Under the pieces are notes generated by a model, which did no database searches, was not told the DNA's origin, and saw nothing but the letters and a program-made list of their open reading frames with translations. Position numbers and translations under genes: made by a program. A DNA stretch of 64,000 nt from an uncultured Dialister sp. Its GTDB lineage: Bacteria; Bacillota; Negativicutes; Veillonellales; Dialisteraceae. Every line of letters begins with the position of its first letter. The stretch's first letter is position 1. This document shows, in pieces, positions 60,246-64,000 of this stretch. The DNA lies in contig UQYL01000002.1 in assembly GCA_900545365.1 (NCBI GenBank), positions 62,001 through 126,000 of the forward strand, in the 5' to 3' direction.

Positions 60246-63101
60246 ATGGAAAAAGGAATCGTCATACAGGGCGCGAGGCAGAACAATCTGAAAAATATCA
60301 GCCTCACGCTGCCGAGAAATAAACTGATCGTATTCAGCGGCCTGTCCGGTTCGGGCAAATCGTCGCTCGCTTTCGATACGATCTACGCGGAAGGACAGCG
60401 CAAATATGTGGAATCCCTGTCCGCCTATGCCCGGCAGTTCCTCGGACAGATGAACAAACCGGAAGTGGATAAGATCGAAGGCCTGTCGCCGGCGATCTCC
60501 ATCGACCAGAAATCAACGAGCCATAATCCCCGCTCCACGGTGGGGACAGTGACGGAGATCCATGACTACCTCCGCATGCTGTTCGCTCACGCGAGCCGGG
60601 CGTACTGCCCGCACTGCGGCCGTCCCATTTCCCGGCAGACCGTGGATCAGATCGTGGATGAGCTGATGAAACTGCCGGAGCGAACGAAGATCATGATCCT
60701 CGGCCCGGTGGCGGTATCGAAGAAAGGCACGCACAAAAAGCTGCTCGAAGAACTCCGGAAGCAGGGTTATGTGCGCGTTCGCGCGGACGGTGTCATTTAT
60801 TCGCTCTCCGATGACATCGCTCTGGAGAAAAATAAAAAGCATACCATAGAAGTCGTCGTAGACCGCCTGATCGTCCGGGATGGCATCATCAAGCGCCTGA
60901 CGGATTCCGTGGAAACGGCGCTGAAGCTGGGAGACGGCTTCATCATTGCCTCCGTCATCGACGGGAAGGATATTCCTTTCAGCACGCATTTCGCCTGTCC
61001 GGAGTGCGGGATCTCTTTGCCAAAATCAGAGCCCCGGATCTTTTCCTTCAACAATCCTTTTGGTGCGTGTCCGGCCTGTATGGGACTCGGTTCATCGCTG
61101 GAAGTGGATTTCCGCCGGGTGATCCCCGATGAACATCTGTCTTTCCGGCTGGGCGCGATCCGTCCGTTCCCCGTGAACGGGGACAGCTGGCTGTACCGGC
61201 AGCTCGGCGGTTTCCTGGCGGCGCAGGGCCTTTCCATGGACAGCTGCTATGCCGATATGACGGAAGAGCAGAAAAAGATTTTCCGCGACGGCGGCGGAGA
61301 ACCGGTCACCTTTACCTATGAAAATATGCGCGGCGAGGTGCACACTTACCACCGTGTTTTTGAGGGCATCGTTCCCATGGTGAAGCGCCGCTATGAAGAA
61401 GCGTTCACCGACAAAATGAAAGAAGAACTGGCGGAGTACCTTGTGGAGACGCCCTGTCCTGCCTGTCATGGGGCGCGCCTGCGTCCGGAGAGCCTGGCTT
61501 TCCGCGTGGGCGGGAAGAATATCGCGGAAATTTCCGATATGCCCGTGACGAAGCTTCTGGATTTTTTCAGCCGCGTGGAATTGTCGGAGAAAGAACAGAA
61601 GATTGCCGACCAGATCCTTCGGGAAGTGAATAACCGCCTTCACTTCCTTGCGGACGTGGGGCTGGACTATTTGACACTGTCCCGGAGCGCATCGTCTCTT
61701 TCCGGCGGGGAAGCGCAGCGCATCCGCCTGGCTACGCAGATCGGTTCCGGTCTGGTGGGCGTCCTCTATATTCTGGACGAGCCGTCTATCGGACTGCATC
61801 AGCGGGATAACGACAAACTGCTGGCGGCGCTGAAGAGCATGCGCGACTTGGGAAATACGCTGATCGTCGTGGAACATGACGAAGACACGATCCGCGCGGC
61901 GGACTGGATCGTGGATATCGGCCCGGGCGCGGGCGAACACGGCGGGAAAGTCGTCGCGGAAGGCACGGTGCCGGATATCGAGGCGGTGCCGGAATCCTAT
62001 ACGGGACAGTACCTGAAGGGAGACATGTACATCCCGCTCCCCGCGGAACGGCGGAAAGGGAACGGCTTTTTCCTGACTGTCCGCGGCGCGGCGGAGCACA
62101 ATTTGAAACACATCACTGTCAGCATTCCTCTCGGCGCACTCACGGTGGTGACGGGCGAATCCGGCTCCGGGAAGAGCACGCTCGTCAATGACATCCTTTT
62201 CCGCGGCCTGTCGAACATGAAAAACCGCACGTTTTACCGCACGGGGAAATACGACAGCATCGAAGGGGCGGAATACATCGACAAGATCATCGATATCGAT
62301 CAGCAGCCCATCGGGCGCACGCCCCGTTCCAATCCGGCGACTTATACAGGCGTATTCAATGATATCCGCGAGCTCTTCAGCCAGACGGCGGAAGCGAAAA
62401 TGCGCGGGTACAAACCGGGCCGGTTCAGCTTCAATGTCAAGGGCGGACGGTGCGAGGCCTGCCATGGGGACGGCATCATCAAGATCGAGATGCAGTTCCT
62501 GTCCGACGTGTACGTGCCGTGTGAATCCTGCCACGGCGCGCGGTACAACCGGGAGACGCTGGAAGTGACGTATAAGGGGAAAAATATTTCCGATGTGCTG
62601 AACATGACCGTCGATGAGGCTCTTCCCTTTTTCGAGAATCATCCCCGCATCGTCAGAAAACTGGAAACACTGCAGAAAGTGGGGCTCGGATACATTCATC
62701 TGGGCCAGCCCGCGACGACCATGTCCGGCGGCGAAGCGCAGCGGGTCAAGCTGGCGACGGAACTCATGCGGCGCAGCACCGGCGGCACGCTGTACATCCT
62801 GGATGAGCCGACGACAGGCCTCCACAGCGAAGACATCAGAAAACTCCTCATCATTCTGCAGAAGCTCGTCGATCAGGGAAATACGGTCGTCGTGATCGAG
62901 CACAATCTGGACGTGGCGAAGGTGGCGGACTACATCATCGACCTCGGTCCGGAAGGCGGGGACAGAGGCGGGGAAGTCATCGCCGCCGGAACGCCGGAAG
63001 AGATCTGCCGCGAGGCGCGTTCCTATACCGGGCAGTATCTGGCGCCTGTCATTGAGCGCACGAAACAACTGATGGAGCGGCATCATGATCGCGGTGAATG
63101 A
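60246..63101 (+). CDS. uvrA: Excinuclease ABC subunit A
   Basis: The 951-residue damage sensor has two ABC modules: Walker [17 protein letters not shown] and [14 protein letters not shown], signatures [17 protein letters not shown] and [15 protein letters not shown]. It also has zinc modules CPHCGRP, CPECG...CPACMG and CEACHGDG...[12 protein letters not shown] 60246 follows AAGGAACGGAG; the frame is open upstream within uvrB but without homologous sequence. Overlaps uvrC by 17 bases. Confidence 0.97.
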   Translation: MEKGIVIQGARQNNLKNISLTLPRNKLIVFSGLSGSGKSSLAFDTIYAEGQRKYVESLSAYARQFLGQMNKPEVDKIEGLSPAISIDQKSTSHNPRSTVGTVTEIHDYLRMLFAHASRAYCPHCGRPISRQTVDQIVDELMKLPERTKIMILGPVAVSKKGTHKKLLEELRKQGYVRVRADGVIYSLSDDIALEKNKKHTIEVVVDRLIVRDGIIKRLTDSVETALKLGDGFIIASVIDGKDIPFSTHFACPECGISLPKSEPRIFSFNNPFGACPACMGLGSSLEVDFRRVIPDEHLSFRLGAIRPFPVNGDSWLYRQLGGFLAAQGLSMDSCYADMTEEQKKIFRDGGGEPVTFTYENMRGEVHTYHRVFEGIVPMVKRRYEEAFTDKMKEELAEYLVETPCPACHGARLRPESLAFRVGGKNIAEISDMPVTKLLDFFSRVELSEKEQKIADQILREVNNRLHFLADVGLDYLTLSRSASSLSGGEAQRIRLATQIGSGLVGVLYILDEPSIGLHQRDNDKLLAALKSMRDLGNTLIVVEHDEDTIRAADWIVDIGPGAGEHGGKVVAEGTVPDIEAVPESYTGQYLKGDMYIPLPAERRKGNGFFLTVRGAAEHNLKHITVSIPLGALTVVTGESGSGKSTLVNDILFRGLSNMKNRTFYRTGKYDSIEGAEYIDKIIDIDQQPIGRTPRSNPATYTGVFNDIRELFSQTAEAKMRGYKPGRFSFNVKGGRCEACHGDGIIKIEMQFLSDVYVPCESCHGARYNRETLEVTYKGKNISDVLNMTVDEALPFFENHPRIVRKLETLQKVGLGYIHLGQPATTMSGGEAQRVKLATELMRRSTGGTLYILDEPTTGLHSEDIRKLLIILQKLVDQGNTVVVIEHNLDVAKVADYIIDLGPEGGDRGGEVIAAGTPEEICREARSYTGQYLAPVIERTKQLMERHHDRGE

Positions 63102-64000
63102 TAAGATCCGGGCGAAAGTAGAGGCGCTTCCCGCTTGTCCCGGTGTGTACCGGTGGAAAGATAAAGACGGGAAAGTGATCTACGTGGGGAAAGCGGTCAA
63201 TCTGAAGAACCGCGTCCGTTCCTACGTGCGGGAGGATAAAAACCGCTCGCCGAAAGTGGCCGCCATGATCCGGCATGCGGAAGATCTGGATATCACCATG
63301 ACGGCGACAGAGATGGAAGCGCTCATCTTGGAGTGCAATCTCATTAAAGAGCTTCATCCGAAGTACAATATTTCTCTCCGCGATGATAAGTCTTATCCCT
63401 ATGTGAAGATCACCAATGAGGAATGGCCCCGCCTTTTCATTACGAGGAATATGCGGCGGAACGACGGCGCGCATTACTTTGGGCCTTTTACGGACGTGGG
63501 GAGCCTCAGGACGACGCTCCGCCTGCTGCGAAAGCAGTATCCCATCCGCACGTGCCGGAATATGAAGGTGGACCGGCCCTGCCTCCAGTACCACCTTCAT
63601 TTCTGCTGCGCTCCATGCGGCGGATTCTGCGGGAAAGAAGAGTATGCGGCGATCGTGAAAAATCTCTGCGATATTTTCGAGGGAAAGAGCACAGAGCTCG
63701 TGAAGACGCTTCAAAAAGAAATGCAGGAAGCGGCGGAAGCGATGGAGTTTGAAAAAGCCGCGGAGCTGCGTGACAAAATACAGGCTGTCAAGAGCGTGCA
63801 GCAGCGTCAGAATATCGTTTCCAGGGAAGGGGATTTTGACGTGGTCGGCATGGCGCGCGACGGCGAGCACACGGGCATGGAGATCTTTTATATCCGCTAC
63901 GGGCGCATGGTGGGGAAAGAAAATTTCAGCATTTCCGACAGCGCAGGAGAAACAGACGCGGAGATCCTGTCGGGATTTATCAAGGATTACTACGGCGGCG
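63085..64000 (+). CDS. uvrC: Excinuclease ABC subunit C (3' partial)
   Basis: The frame from ATG 63085 is open to the window edge (305 codons). Seen: GIY-YIG nuclease start [34 protein letters not shown] (given here in its two halves: Tyr pair plus [10 protein letters not shown]), then a Cys cluster near residues 153-190 ([22 protein letters not shown]) and the UVR helix [16 protein letters not shown]. It makes both incisions with UvrB. The C-terminal RNase H-like and HhH domains lie outside the window. Confidence 0.95.
   Translation, partial: MIAVNDKIRAKVEALPACPGVYRWKDKDGKVIYVGKAVNLKNRVRSYVREDKNRSPKVAAMIRHAEDLDITMTATEMEALILECNLIKELHPKYNISLRDDKSYPYVKITNEEWPRLFITRNMRRNDGAHYFGPFTDVGSLRTTLRLLRKQYPIRTCRNMKVDRPCLQYHLHFCCAPCGGFCGKEEYAAIVKNLCDIFEGKSTELVKTLQKEMQEAAEAMEFEKAAELRDKIQAVKSVQQRQNIVSREGDFDVVGMARDGEHTGMEIFYIRYGRMVGKENFSISDSAGETDAEILSGFIKDYYGG

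Noticed and set aside
61092..63086. 664-codon open frame on the minus strand
   Set aside because: Antisense of uvrA, whose motifs on the plus strand are unambiguous.

Overview
The window looks like a chromosomal segment of a diderm Firmicute (class Negativicutes). It combines a near-complete lipid A/Kdo/LPS-export gene set and ADP-heptose genes with Firmicute-style control elements: a T-box in front of cysS, a SAM-I riboswitch in front of metNIQ, and many sigma-A promoters of the TTGACA-17-TATAAT type. Base composition is fairly GC-rich apart from one AT-rich island (about 54430-55140). The genus cannot be fixed from sequence alone. I see no phage, insertion sequence, rRNA or CRISPR array.

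Layout. 3-12651 is a dense, overlapping co-directional run: msbA (partial), waaA, lpxK, kdsB, kdsA, kdsD, kdsC, a lipid A acyltransferase, lptC, lptA, lptB, one LptF/G-type permease, a DUF3084 protein and a RuvX/YqgF-like protein. 12759-15148 holds tRNA-Pro, tRNA-Arg, rpoD and bioY. 15254-18963 holds a radical SAM/DUF4130 pair implicated in DNA repair or modification, a rhodanese lipoprotein, a kinase-like protein and a hotdog thioesterase. After tRNA-Val comes the LPS-core cluster (glycosyltransferase, hldE, heptosyltransferase). 23113-29735 holds an MFS exporter, RNase HI, metNIQ, citC and an HD protein. 29878-33954 holds a sirtuin, an unassigned structured RNA with its own promoter, the Cys T-box with cysS-mrnC, and a DUF1624 membrane protein. 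34159-38303 holds tRNA-Lys, thrC, a TVP38 protein and an amino-acid permease with a structured leader. 38594-42395 is an ABC importer with two near-duplicate binding proteins. An aldo/keto reductase, a flavin reductase and fba follow.

45685-57798 is a cobalamin region: yajQ runs directly into cbiD-E-T-F-G-H-J-C and a FecCD-type permease with its ATPase. A matching binding protein and an apparently exported CbiK cobaltochelatase lie further on in the opposite direction. Between them are an AT-rich island with nested small reading frames and ogt. The window ends in uvrB-uvrA-uvrC (uvrC cut by the window edge).

The most interesting unexplained items are: the roughly 215-nt structured RNA at 30671-30888, closed by an 11-bp terminal helix; the leader of the amino-acid permease, where a 22-codon frame is threaded through nested hairpins; the 139-nt cbiG/cbiH overlap that encodes a Cys-rich N-terminus; the exported CbiK with a hairpin leader; and the nested small frames at 54670-54895. 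All functional assignments are made by recognising motifs by eye; no database search was run.
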